Assembly: GCF_003044445.1 (NCBI RefSeq)
Contig: NZ_POWX01000014.1
Span: forward strand, 13,005-77,004
DNA length: 64,000 nt
Reading direction: 5' to 3'
From: Neisseria mucosa
GTDB lineage: Bacteria; Pseudomonadota; Gammaproteobacteria; Burkholderiales; Neisseriaceae
Below, in pieces: positions 26,305 to 34,496 of this stretch (position 1 is its first letter; each line of letters starts with the position of its first letter). The position numbers were made by a program, and so were the translations under genes. The notes beneath the pieces were generated by a model, which was not told the DNA's origin, searched no databases, and saw only the letters and a list, made by a program, of their open reading frames with translations.

Positions 26305-27286
26305 TATTCAACAACCCGTCAGCAAAAGTTATCCGCGCCTTGTTGCCGACATCGGCGGCACCAACGCCCGCTTCGCGCTCGAAACTGCCCCGCAGCAGAT
26401 TGAACACGCCAAAGTCTTGCCATGCAAAGACTACGACACTATCGTCGATGCCGCCCGTTCTTATTTGGAACAAGTAGGCGGAGTCGATGTGCGCCACGCC
26501 GCCTTCGCCATGGCGAATCCGATCTTGGGCGACTGGGTGCAAATGACCAACCACCATTGGGCGTTTTCCATCGAAACCACCCGTCAGGCATTGGGGCTGG
26601 ACACCCTTATCCTCTTGAACGACTTTACCGCGCAGGCATTGGCGGTAACGCAGACTTCAAGCAAAGACCTGATGCAGATAGGCGGACAAAAACCGGTCGA
26701 ATTTGCCCCCAAAGCCGTCATCGGCCCGGGAACCGGTTTGGGCGTCAGCGGACTGGTACACAGCCCCGCAGGCTGGGTGGCACTTGCCGGCGAAGGCGGA
26801 CATTCCAGCTTCCCGCCGTTTGACGACATGGAAGTTTTGATTTGGCAATATGCGAAAAACAAATACGGCCATGTTTCCGCCGAACGCTTCCTCAGCGGCG
26901 CAGGTTTGAGCCTGATTTACGAAGCACTCGCCAAACGCGACAAACTGAAAAACTACCGCCTCAAACCGTCCGAAATCACTGAAAAAGCCTTAAGCGGCAC
27001 TTCCCCGCTCTGCCGTCAGACTTTGGACATCTTCTGCGCCATGCTCGGCACGGTTGCCTCCAACCTCGCCCTGACGCTGGGCGCGCGCGGCGGCGTGTAT
27101 TTGTGCGGCGGCATCATCCCCCGCGTTTTGGAATATTTTAAAACCTCACCTTTCCGCAGCCGCTTTGAAAACAAAGGCCGTTTCGAAGCCTATCTCGCCG
27201 CGATTCCCGTTTATGTCGTGTTAAGCGAATTTCCGGGCATCACCGGCGCAGCGGCGGCACTCGACAACCACTTGAAAAACGTTTAA
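26285..27286 (+). CDS. glk: Glucokinase
   Basis: Glk phosphorylates glucose with ATP. The phosphate-binding motif LVADIGGTNARFALE is at the N-terminus. GPGTGLGVSGLV, GEGGHSSFPPFDD and YLCGGIIPRVLEYF are typical of the bacterial Glk group. Length is 333 residues. It overlaps pgl and is followed 49 bases later by hexR, with a GC-rich linker between them. Confidence 0.95.
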   Translation: MSSTQTDIQQPVSKSYPRLVADIGGTNARFALETAPQQIEHAKVLPCKDYDTIVDAARSYLEQVGGVDVRHAAFAMANPILGDWVQMTNHHWAFSIETTRQALGLDTLILLNDFTAQALAVTQTSSKDLMQIGGQKPVEFAPKAVIGPGTGLGVSGLVHSPAGWVALAGEGGHSSFPPFDDMEVLIWQYAKNKYGHVSAERFLSGAGLSLIYEALAKRDKLKNYRLKPSEITEKALSGTSPLCRQTLDIFCAMLGTVASNLALTLGARGGVYLCGGIIPRVLEYFKTSPFRSRFENKGRFEAYLAAIPVYVVLSEFPGITGAAAALDNHLKNV

Positions 27287-27335
27287 TCACACAAGCCGCC
27301 CCGCCGCGGGGCGGCACACATCGAAGGGCATATTT

Positions 27336-28184
27336 ATGTTAAGCAAAATCAGCGAATCACTGTCAAACCTGTCGGGCGCGGAACGCAAAGTCGCCGAATG
27401 CGCCTTGGCGGAACCCAAATGGTTTGTCCATGCCGCCGTCGCCGAAATCGCCGAGCGCGCATCCGTCAGCCAGCCGACCGTCATCCGTTTTTGCCGCAGC
27501 CTGGGCTACAAAGGACTGCCCGAGTTCAAACTCGCCCTGTCCGCCAGCATAGGCCACGAAGGTATGCCCTACGTCCATGAAGAACTCAACGCCGACGACG
27601 ACATGAGTGTCGTGGTCGAAAAAGTTTTGAGCAACGCCGCCGCTTCCATTTTGGGCGAACGCCGCTTCCTGAAAGAGTCCGAACTGGAAAACGCCATCGC
27701 CACACTGATGCACGCCCGCCGTGTCGAATTTTACGGCGTCGGCAACTCCGGTATCGTCGCCCAAGACGCGCAACACAAATTCTTCCGCTTCGGCATCTCC
27801 ACCGTCTCCTATGTCGATACCCACACCCAGCTCATGGCGGCTTCCGTCCTGTCCGATCAAGACGTACTCGTCGCCATTTCCAACACCGGCTCGTCCATCG
27901 AGCTTTTGGACGCCGTCAGCATCGCCAAAGAAAACGGCGCGGCAGTGATTGCCCTGACCCGCAACGACTCTCCGCTGGCGCAACTTGCTGACTGCGTTTT
28001 GAGCATCGCCACGCAGGAAAACGCCGAGCTCTACACCCCCATGGTTTCCCGCCTGCTGCAACTTGCCGTCATCGACATCCTCGCCATCGGACTCGCCCTG
28101 CGCTTGGGCGACGCCGCCAGCCTGCAACTGCAAAAAAGCAAAAAAAGCATACACAACAAACACGTCGATTACGATAAAGACTAA
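27336..28184 (+). CDS. hexR: HexR-type RpiR-family regulator of sugar catabolism
   Basis: This repressor has an N-terminal RpiR helix-turn-helix (VAEIAERASVSQPTVIRFCRSLGYKGLPEFKL, about residues 35-66) and a C-terminal SIS sugar-phosphate domain (VEFYGVGNSGIVAQDAQHKF, VAISNTGSSIELLDAV). HexR proteins bind KDPG and control zwf, edd and related genes. Here the gene sits in that very operon, and palindromes of the expected type lie in the edd/zwf gap. Length is 282 residues. Confidence 0.92.
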   Translation: MLSKISESLSNLSGAERKVAECALAEPKWFVHAAVAEIAERASVSQPTVIRFCRSLGYKGLPEFKLALSASIGHEGMPYVHEELNADDDMSVVVEKVLSNAAASILGERRFLKESELENAIATLMHARRVEFYGVGNSGIVAQDAQHKFFRFGISTVSYVDTHTQLMAASVLSDQDVLVAISNTGSSIELLDAVSIAKENGAAVIALTRNDSPLAQLADCVLSIATQENAELYTPMVSRLLQLAVIDILAIGLALRLGDAASLQLQKSKKSIHNKHVDYDKD

Positions 28185-28188
28185 ACAA

Positions 28189-28250
28189 TATAGTGGATTA
28201 ACAAAAATCAGGACAAGGCAACGCCGTACTGGTTTAAAGTTAATCCACTA
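28189..28250. repeat. Internally deleted Correia element (62 bases)
   Basis: Both ends are kept (TATAGTGGATTAACAAAAAT and TTAATCCACTA), but the central 45 or so bases are missing. The join GACAAGGCAACGCC fits deletion between the short repeats AAGGCGA and GAGGCAA found in intact copies. It lies between hexR and pgi. Confidence 0.8.
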
Positions 28251-28374
28251 GAAAAAATAACGGCAGACAACCCGCCTTTGCCACAAACCCTAAAAACGGA
28301 AACCCACCCGTTCCCGTTTCAGACGACCTCGCGGCCGTTTTTCCCACAAAACCGTCCAACCTCAGGAGCATCCG

Positions 28375-30018
28375 ATGAAACACCTTCACGACTTACCGGC
28401 TTGGTCAAAATTATGGATACATTTTGACGAAACCAAAGAACAACACATGCGCGAAATGTTCGAGCAAGACCCGCAGCGGGCGGAACGTTACTGGCTGCAA
28501 GTCGGCGGGCTGACGCTGGATTACTCCAAAAACCGCATCACCGACGAAACCATGTCCCTGCTGACCGAGCTTGCCCGCGAAGCCGGCGTACCCGAGCGTA
28601 TGCAGCAGATGTTCCACGGCGAAAAAATCAACACCACCGAAAACCGCGCCGTCCTCCACGTCGCCCTGCGCAACCGCACCAATTCCCCCATCGTCGTTGA
28701 CGGCGAAGACGTCATGCCCAAAGTCAACCGCGTCCTCCAACGCATGGGCGAATTTGCACACGAAGTCCGCAGCGGCAGCTGGTTAGGCTACACCAACCAA
28801 GTCATCACCGACGTCGTCAACATCGGCATCGGCGGCTCCGACCTCGGCCCGCTGATGATGTGTACCGCGCTCAAACCCTTCGGACACCCCCGCCTGCGCA
28901 TGCACTTCGTCTCCAACGTGGACGGCTCCCAACTGCGCGACGTACTGTCCAAAGTCCACCCCGAAACCACCCTCTTCATCATCGCCTCCAAAACCTTCAC
29001 CACCCAAGAAACCCTCACCAACGCCCTAACCGCGCGCAAATGGTTCATTGACCACGCAGGCGATGAAACCGCCGTCGCCAAACACTTCGTCGCCGTCTCC
29101 ACCAACCAAAAAGCCGTCGCCGAATTCGGTATCGACACCGCCAATATGTTTGAATTCTGGGACTGGGTCGGCGGACGATACAGCCTCTGGTCGGCAATCG
29201 GCCTGCCCATCATGCTCTACTTGGGCGAAGAAAACTTCATCGAAATGCTCAACGGCGCGCACCTGATGGACCAACACTTCATCAATACCCCGCTCGAGCG
29301 CAACCTCCCCGTCATCCTCGCCCTCGTCGGCATCTGGTACATCAACTACTACGGCGGCGGCAGCCACGTCATCGCCCCCTACGACCAACACCTCCACCGA
29401 CTGCCCAAATTCATCCAGCAGCTCGACATGGAGAGCAACGGCAAACAAGTTACCCTCGACGGCAAGTCCATCGGCTACGAAACCTCCCCGATTATTTGGG
29501 GCGAAACCGGCATCAACGGTCAGCACGCCTTCTTCCAACTGCTGCACCAAGGTACCCACATCACCCCGATCGACCTCATCGCCTCGCTTGAAAAACGCAG
29601 CAACCTGCGCGGCCACCACGAAATCCTGCTCGCCAACGTGTTCGCCCAAGCCGAAGCCTTCATGCGCGGCAAAACCCCCGACGAAGTCCGCGCCGAACTC
29701 AAAGCACAAGGCATGGAAGAAGCCCGCATCGAAGAGCTGGTTCCACACAAAACCTTCTCCGGCAACCGCCCGACCAACCTCATCCTCATGGACAAGGTCA
29801 ACCCCCGCAACATGGGCAGCCTGATTGCCATGTACGAACACAAAACCTTCGTCCAAGGCATCATCTGGGGCATTAACAGCTTCGACCAATGGGGCGTCGA
29901 ACTCGGCAAACAGCTCGCCAAAACCATCCTCGCCGAGCTGACCGGAGAAACCGGTTTACAAAAACACGACAGCTCCACCACCCGCCTGATCAATCTTTAT
30001 CTGAACGCCAACAAATAA
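28375..30018 (+). CDS. pgi: Glucose-6-phosphate isomerase
   Basis: Pgi interconverts glucose 6-phosphate and fructose 6-phosphate. Signature segments are VNIGIGGSDLGPLM, ASKTFTTQETLTNA, FEFWDWVGGRYSLWSAIGLP and NSFDQWGVELGKQLA. Length is 547 residues, as in E. coli. The start at 28375 has AGGAG upstream. It lies 190 bases after hexR with a deleted Correia element between, and could be in the same operon or have its own promoter. It connects gluconeogenic carbon to the Entner-Doudoroff block. Confidence 0.97.
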   Translation: MKHLHDLPAWSKLWIHFDETKEQHMREMFEQDPQRAERYWLQVGGLTLDYSKNRITDETMSLLTELAREAGVPERMQQMFHGEKINTTENRAVLHVALRNRTNSPIVVDGEDVMPKVNRVLQRMGEFAHEVRSGSWLGYTNQVITDVVNIGIGGSDLGPLMMCTALKPFGHPRLRMHFVSNVDGSQLRDVLSKVHPETTLFIIASKTFTTQETLTNALTARKWFIDHAGDETAVAKHFVAVSTNQKAVAEFGIDTANMFEFWDWVGGRYSLWSAIGLPIMLYLGEENFIEMLNGAHLMDQHFINTPLERNLPVILALVGIWYINYYGGGSHVIAPYDQHLHRLPKFIQQLDMESNGKQVTLDGKSIGYETSPIIWGETGINGQHAFFQLLHQGTHITPIDLIASLEKRSNLRGHHEILLANVFAQAEAFMRGKTPDEVRAELKAQGMEEARIEELVPHKTFSGNRPTNLILMDKVNPRNMGSLIAMYEHKTFVQGIIWGINSFDQWGVELGKQLAKTILAELTGETGLQKHDSSTTRLINLYLNANK

Positions 30019-30036
30019 AGACAGCAGCCGTCAGAC

Positions 30037-30084
30037 AAAAGGTCGTCTGAAAACCCGGATTCAAGGTTTTCAGACGACCTTTTT
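30037..30084 (+). terminator. Terminator of pgi
   Basis: Perfect 19-base arms from an inverted uptake-sequence pair (AAAAGGTCGTCTGAAAACC on the left) end in a T run. Confidence 0.87.
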
Positions 30085-30114
30085 CACCGAATACCGCTAC
30101 CGTTAATACAGAAA

Positions 30115-30221
30115 TATAGTGGATTAAATTTAAATCAGGACAAGGCGACGAAGCCGCAGACAGTACAAATAGTACGGCAAGGCGAGGCAACGCCGTACTG
30201 GTTTAAATTTAATCCACTATA
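30115..30221. repeat. Correia element, short form
   Basis: A 107-base intact element with TATAGTGGATTAAATTT and AAATTTAATCCACTATA ends. It lies in the convergent gap after pgi. Confidence 0.92.
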
Positions 30222-30268
30222 CAGATAACGGTTCATTTGACTTTCATAACAAGGAATCCTCTAACTGC

Positions 30269-30294
30269 CGTCATTCCCGTGCAGGCGGGAATTC
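30269..30294. repeat. Single dRS3 repeat
   Basis: ATTCCCGTGCAGGCGGGAAT within CGTCAT...TCA context. No partner copy lies nearby. The remaining 110 bases to the next gene hold nothing else I can support. Confidence 0.7.
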
Positions 30295-30407
30295 ATTTTT
30301 GAACTTAAGAAACTGTTTCTCAAACACCCGTATCTTAAAACATCCAAGTATGTGCCACACTGCAACTCATCCTTGCGCAGGCGTGATGCAACGACGGTAT
30401 AAGTACC

Positions 30408-31004
30408 TCACACCAAGCCCGCCATTTCAAAAAACGCCCGATACGCCGCCGCCTTTTTCGCCAAACTCAAAGGATAAGCGCGCGAAGTGGACGGCAGGCG
30501 GGTCAGGGTCAAATCCCGTCCGGCAAACGGAAACGGCATGGTTTCGCCCGTTTTCGGCATTTTGATGCCGCCACCCTGAATATCGAGCAGGATTTCCGTC
30601 GCCTTACCACCGGTGGTGCAGATATGGCGGCAGTCGGGCATCTGCGCCAACACCGCCGCCAAATCGACGGTTTCGACCACTTGCAAAAACTTGTCCGACG
30701 CATTGCCGTGTTCGCGTATTGCCTTCAACACGGTCGGACACGAAGCAATCCCACGTTCGCGCAAAAACGCCTTGATTTTCTCCGCGTCAAATGCTTTTTC
30801 AGACGGCATTTGGAAATACGCCGCATCATTAAAAAACACCAGCCCATAAACGCGCCACATATCGTTTTGGAAATTCGGGTAATGAAACTGCATCGCGCGT
30901 TTGTCTTCCTTGGGCGGAAACGTCCCCATCATCATTACCGTCGCCTGCGGCGGCAGCAAAGCGGGGAAAGGATGGGTTTCGATTTCAAGCGGAGCGGACA
31001 TCAT
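30408..31004 (-). CDS. Uracil-DNA glycosylase superfamily-like protein
   Basis: This 198-residue protein resembles the Mug/TDG-type DNA glycosylase superfamily. MMMGTFPPKEDKRAMQFHYPNFQNDMW looks like the active-site loop region, where members bind uracil or thymine in mismatches. LTRLPSTSRAYPLSLAKK near the C-terminus would be the second, DNA-intercalating motif. RHICTTGGKATEILL supplies a central strand. The start at 31004 (MMSAPLEIE) has AAGGAAATC upstream; the longer reading frame to 31295 runs into the next gene. Substrate is not known. Confidence 0.72.
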   Translation of the reverse strand: MMSAPLEIETHPFPALLPPQATVMMMGTFPPKEDKRAMQFHYPNFQNDMWRVYGLVFFNDAAYFQMPSEKAFDAEKIKAFLRERGIASCPTVLKAIREHGNASDKFLQVVETVDLAAVLAQMPDCRHICTTGGKATEILLDIQGGGIKMPKTGETMPFPFAGRDLTLTRLPSTSRAYPLSLAKKAAAYRAFFEMAGLV

Positions 31005-31054
31005 GATTTCCTTGATAAAAAATATTGAACACAAAGCAGCCGGTTGCCGCCTTT

Positions 31055-31957
31055 TCAGACGACCTTCTGCCCGTAACGCATCAGCGTCATGCCGCCGACC
31101 GCCGCCGCGCAGCCCGCAACCAGCGAAATATGCAAAGGTTCGCCCAAAACCCACGCCGAGCTGAGCATGCCGAAAATCGGTACGAGCGTAATATACGCCG
31201 CCGCGCTGCCTGCGCCCAAAGTCTTCACACCTTCGAAATACCACGCGTAGGCCAATACCGTCGCGCCGATGACCAGCCACGCCAATGCCGTCCAACCGCG
31301 TGCATCCATCGCCGCCATTGCCTCAAAAGGCAGTCCGTCCGCCCACAACGCCACCACCGACAACATCAGCGCGCCGATGAATGAAGTTGCCGCCGTTACC
31401 GTCAACGCGTCTATCCCGCGCAAAACCGCACGCCCGATTAAAGTATAAGCCGCCCAGCAGACCACGCAGCCGAAAATCAGCCACTCCCCTGCCTTGATGC
31501 CACCCGACAATACCGTCAACGGCTGCCCTTGCGTTACCGCCGTTATCGCACCACAAACCGCCAACAGCATACCCGCCAAAATCTTCGCGTTTAAACGCTC
31601 GCCGAAAAGCCAAGCTGCCAGCAGCAGCGTCAGCACGGGATTCACCGCCACAACCACCGCCGCCTTACCCGCCGGCATCGCCTGCAAACCCAGCATAAAA
31701 AACACCGCATAGCCGCACACCCCGACGGAAGCGGCTGCCGTCAAGCCCAGCCATTGCCGCGCCGACAAAGCCGCCAAAGTCGCAAACCTGCTGCGCGCAA
31801 ACAACCAACCCAACAGCAAAACCGAAGCCAGTACAAACCGAACCGCCCCGCCCGTCAACGGCGGCAGCGACTGCCCCAGCATCCGCCCCATCGGCCAAGA
31901 CGCACCCCACAATACTGCCATTCCCAGCAGTTTCAAATGTACAGAATAACGTTCCAT
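31055..31957 (-). CDS. EamA / DMT-family transporter
   Basis: This 300-residue inner-membrane protein has about ten hydrophobic segments arranged as two EamA repeats, with the family start KLLGMAVLWGASWPMGRML. VVVAVNPVLTLLLAAWLFGERL ends the first repeat and YITLVPIFGMLSSAWVLGEPL the second. DMT carriers of this kind usually export amino acids or metabolites; the substrate is unknown. The final residues KVV and the stop codon are encoded by an uptake sequence. It is 50 bases upstream of the glycosylase-like gene on the same strand. Confidence 0.88.
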   Translation of the reverse strand: MERYSVHLKLLGMAVLWGASWPMGRMLGQSLPPLTGGAVRFVLASVLLLGWLFARSRFATLAALSARQWLGLTAAASVGVCGYAVFFMLGLQAMPAGKAAVVVAVNPVLTLLLAAWLFGERLNAKILAGMLLAVCGAITAVTQGQPLTVLSGGIKAGEWLIFGCVVCWAAYTLIGRAVLRGIDALTVTAATSFIGALMLSVVALWADGLPFEAMAAMDARGWTALAWLVIGATVLAYAWYFEGVKTLGAGSAAAYITLVPIFGMLSSAWVLGEPLHISLVAGCAAAVGGMTLMRYGQKVV

Positions 31958-31974
31958 CTCATTCCTTTATCAAC

Positions 31975-32017
31975 AAAGGTCGTCTGAAAATCAGATTTTC
32001 AGTTTCAGACGACCTTT
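31975..32017. terminator. Uptake-sequence hairpin overlapping the trpF stop
   Basis: AAAGGTCGTCTGAAA (31975-31989) pairs with TTTCAGACGACCTTT (32003-32017). The right arm contains the trpF stop codon, so termination and the end of the ORF share one sequence. Confidence 0.72.
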
Positions 32018-32622
32018 GCAGCCGCCACAAACGCCGCTATTTTTTCCTTGTCTTTAATCCCTGCCGCGCTTTCCACGCCGCCGGACACGTCCACCGCCGC
32101 CGCGCCGCTGGTTTTCACCGCATCGGCAACGTTTTCCGGCGTCAGCCCGCCCGCCAAAATCCACGGTTTGCCGATATTGCCGCGGAGCATCGTCCAATCG
32201 AAACTCTGCCCCGTACCGCCGTATTCGGTCGGATGGTAAGCGTCGAACAACAGCGCGCGCGCGTTGGGGAACTTGGTGCAGGCCGTCTGAATATCGGCGG
32301 CGGACTGCACGCGCACGGCTTTGAGATACGGCCGGTCAAACTGACGGCAGAAGTCATCGTCTTCGTCGCCGTGAAACTGAATCACGTCTATCGGCACTTG
32401 GCGCAAAATTTCCCTGATATTGTCCGCCGTTTCATTAACAAATAAAGCAACCGCCGAAACAAAAGGCGGCAATGCAGCCACAATTTCCGCTGCCTGCGCC
32501 GCCGTTACCGCGCGTTTGCTTTTCGCGTAAAACACCAGCCCGACGGCATCGGCGCCCGCATCGGCGGCAGATTGCGCATCTTCGGGGCGGGTAATGCCGC
32601 ATATTTTGGTACGGATTTTCAT
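32005..32622 (-). CDS. trpF: Phosphoribosylanthranilate isomerase
   Basis: TrpF isomerises phosphoribosylanthranilate in tryptophan synthesis. The catalytic Cys is in KICGITRPEDAQSA, and the general-acid Asp is probably in ALLFDAYHP. IQFHGDEDDDFC and ILAGGLTPENVADAV are typical, as is the end AAAVDVSGGVESAAGIKD. Length is 205 residues. No other trp gene lies nearby. The C-terminal KVV and stop are encoded by an uptake sequence. Confidence 0.95.
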   Translation of the reverse strand: MKIRTKICGITRPEDAQSAADAGADAVGLVFYAKSKRAVTAAQAAEIVAALPPFVSAVALFVNETADNIREILRQVPIDVIQFHGDEDDDFCRQFDRPYLKAVRVQSAADIQTACTKFPNARALLFDAYHPTEYGGTGQSFDWTMLRGNIGKPWILAGGLTPENVADAVKTSGAAAVDVSGGVESAAGIKDKEKIAAFVAAAKVV

Positions 32623-32795
32623 ATCTCCCCTCTCTTTAAAGATATTCGGAAAGCAAGGATTATAGCGGAACAGCCCGCCATGACGGCAACAGGATTCTTG
32701 AAGAAATCCCTCTGTAAAAATGCAGCAAACTTGAATCTTTCCCCGCTACGGCGTAACCTTACGCCTTTATCCGATTACCGACGGGAGCCGACAAC

Positions 32796-32954
32796 ATGAC
32801 CGAACCTAAAAACACCCAGCCTTCCCTGCCTGAAGACGAACGTAAAAATCCCGTTTACCGATTAGGACAGGCTGTTGCAGGATTTATGCTGGTCGTCTGG
32901 GCGGGTGTGTTGGCATTGGTTTTTTATTTGGTTTTCCGCTTTTGGTTCAGCTGA
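32796..32954 (+). CDS. Small single-pass membrane protein (52 residues)
   Basis: The ORF encodes a charged N-terminal stretch (MTEPKNTQPSLPEDERKNPV) and one hydrophobic helix (VAGFMLVVWAGVLALVFYLV), ending FRFWFS. GGGAG-type ribosome-binding sequence (ACGGGAG) precedes the ATG at a good distance. It diverges from trpF. I do not recognise the family; the topology suggests a tail-like inner-membrane protein. Short length makes the call less certain than for larger genes. Confidence 0.6.
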   Translation: MTEPKNTQPSLPEDERKNPVYRLGQAVAGFMLVVWAGVLALVFYLVFRFWFS

Positions 32955-33058
32955 CAGACAGCAAGCCGCCATCGTTTCTTTAAGCGTATCCTTTCCAAAA
33001 CAGAAAACCGTCTGCCGATAGATTTCGAAACATATCGCCCAATAACCCATCTGCGATT

Positions 33059-33165
33059 TATAGTGGATTAAATTTAAATCAGGACAAGGCGACGAAGCCG
33101 CAGACAGTACAAATAGTACGACAAGGCGAGGCAACGCCGTACTGGTTTAAATTTAATCTACTATA
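33059..33165. repeat. Correia element, short form
   Basis: A 107-base element with TATAGTGGATTAAATTT at the left. The right end has a change (TTAATCTACTATA). It lies between the 52-residue ORF and the next membrane protein gene. Confidence 0.9.
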
Positions 33166-33200
33166 TCTTGGTACGCTATAAACTTCCTCATGCCAAACAC

Positions 33201-33233
33201 AAAGGTCGTCTGAAAATTTTTCAGACGACCTTT
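33201..33233. terminator. Uptake-sequence hairpin
   Basis: AAAGGTCGTCTGAAAA (33201-33216) is followed after one base by TTTTCAGACGACCTTT (33218-33233). It would end the transcript of the small membrane protein. Confidence 0.75.
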
Positions 33234-33314
33234 TGTCAAACTCTCAACAAATAACCATATACGCTTATGATATAATGATAGACTTTCTCATCTGTAAACT
33301 TGGAAATTATTTTT

Positions 33315-34241
33315 ATGGAAACATTGCAACCTTCCCAGCACCCTATCCCCCCAAAAAACTCCTTCAACGAACCCAAACGTCTTCGCGCAGGCGAAGGGGT
33401 AAGCTGGTTTACCGACTCATGGCGTATTTTCAGTAAAAACAAATTCAAATGGATGGGCGCAATTATTTTAATCAGCCTTATTCCTATCGCGGTAGGTTTT
33501 CTATTCGGTTTGCTAGGCATTGAAAGCCCGCCCGCTGATTTCAATAATTTCAATGATTTCACCTCAACCATAATAATCCGAGAATTACTCTTCAATCTGT
33601 TTTTCTATTGGGTGGGCTTTTGTTTCCTCGGTGGCATCGTGCTGCTTGCAGCCCAAACCGCGCAAGGTAAGAATTTCAACTTCGGCTCTCTGTTTGCCGG
33701 ATTTTCGATTAAAAAAAGCGGAGCATTCCTGATTCTTTTACTGCTGAGTATCGTCGTATGCCTGCTTTTAGCTTTGGCCGTTGTTATTCCTTTCGGTATG
33801 TTTGCCAACGGAAATTTCTTAAGGGCAGACTTTATGCCGGCCTTTCCAATTTTATTTATTATCCTGTTGGTTATTATCGCCATTTACTCCATGATGTTTT
33901 GGCTGGCTCCTGCCTTTGTCATGTTGGAGGATATGAACCCTGTTGCCGCTATTAAGGCCAGTTTCAATGCCTGCCGCCGCAACATCCCCGCCCTGCTGGT
34001 ATACGGCTTAATTTGGCTGGGTATCGGTATCGCGTTTTGGTTCATATTTATGATAGTCATCGTTTCCGCATTTGCAACAGAAGCATCGATACAGCAAGCA
34101 ACCGCGCTTTCCGGCCCTGTTTTTATTTTGTTCTTCATCTTCTTAGTGATTACTTACTTGGTTCTCTACCCTGTAGCAATGATCGGCATATACACCGCCT
34201 ATCGCAGCATTCTCCCCCAAGGTCGTCTGAACAAATACTAA
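33315..34241 (+). CDS. Multi-pass membrane protein of unknown function
   Basis: This 308-residue protein has a polar N-terminus (METLQPSQHPIPPKNSF) followed by RAGEGVSWFTDSWRIFSKNKF and about six hydrophobic segments, such as WMGAIILISLIPIAVGFLFG and FILFFIFLVITYLVLYPVAM. The layout resembles the YciC/DUF975-type membrane proteins and the beta-proteobacterial family often named BPSS1780-like; no function is established. The ATG at 33315 is used; a TTG at 33300 is less likely. A TATAAT lies at about 33270. The last residues GRLNKY come from an uptake-like sequence. Confidence 0.78.
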   Translation: METLQPSQHPIPPKNSFNEPKRLRAGEGVSWFTDSWRIFSKNKFKWMGAIILISLIPIAVGFLFGLLGIESPPADFNNFNDFTSTIIIRELLFNLFFYWVGFCFLGGIVLLAAQTAQGKNFNFGSLFAGFSIKKSGAFLILLLLSIVVCLLLALAVVIPFGMFANGNFLRADFMPAFPILFIILLVIIAIYSMMFWLAPAFVMLEDMNPVAAIKASFNACRRNIPALLVYGLIWLGIGIAFWFIFMIVIVSAFATEASIQQATALSGPVFILFFIFLVITYLVLYPVAMIGIYTAYRSILPQGRLNKY

Positions 34242-34270
34242 TCTTTCAGTAGAAGATCGTTGTTTCTCAT

Positions 34271-34304
34271 AAAAGTCGTCTGAAATCTATTTCAGACGAC
34301 TTTT
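34271..34304 (+). terminator. Hairpin from a variant uptake sequence
   Basis: AAAAGTCGTCTGAAAT (34271-34286) pairs with ATTTCAGACGACTTTT (34289-34304). Both arms lack the usual second G (AAGTCG for AGGTCG), a matched change that preserves pairing. Confidence 0.78.
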
Positions 34305-34496
34305 TCAATTCGATGTTGCCAGCCATACAACAAAACCTATGCCATACAAACCTTGCCCCGCCTAAATTTGACACCCGCCCTCCGACTGCCTACAATTCAG
34401 GTTTCTCAAAAATCACCGTACATTCCGTACACCATTCTTTTCAGACGACCTCTGTCTTCCGAATCCCATTCTTTTCCAATACAACTGTCAAAAATC

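Noticed and set aside
32862..33134. 90-codon frame crossing a repeat
   Set aside because: Half of it is translated Correia element, and it runs antisense to the 52-residue membrane protein.
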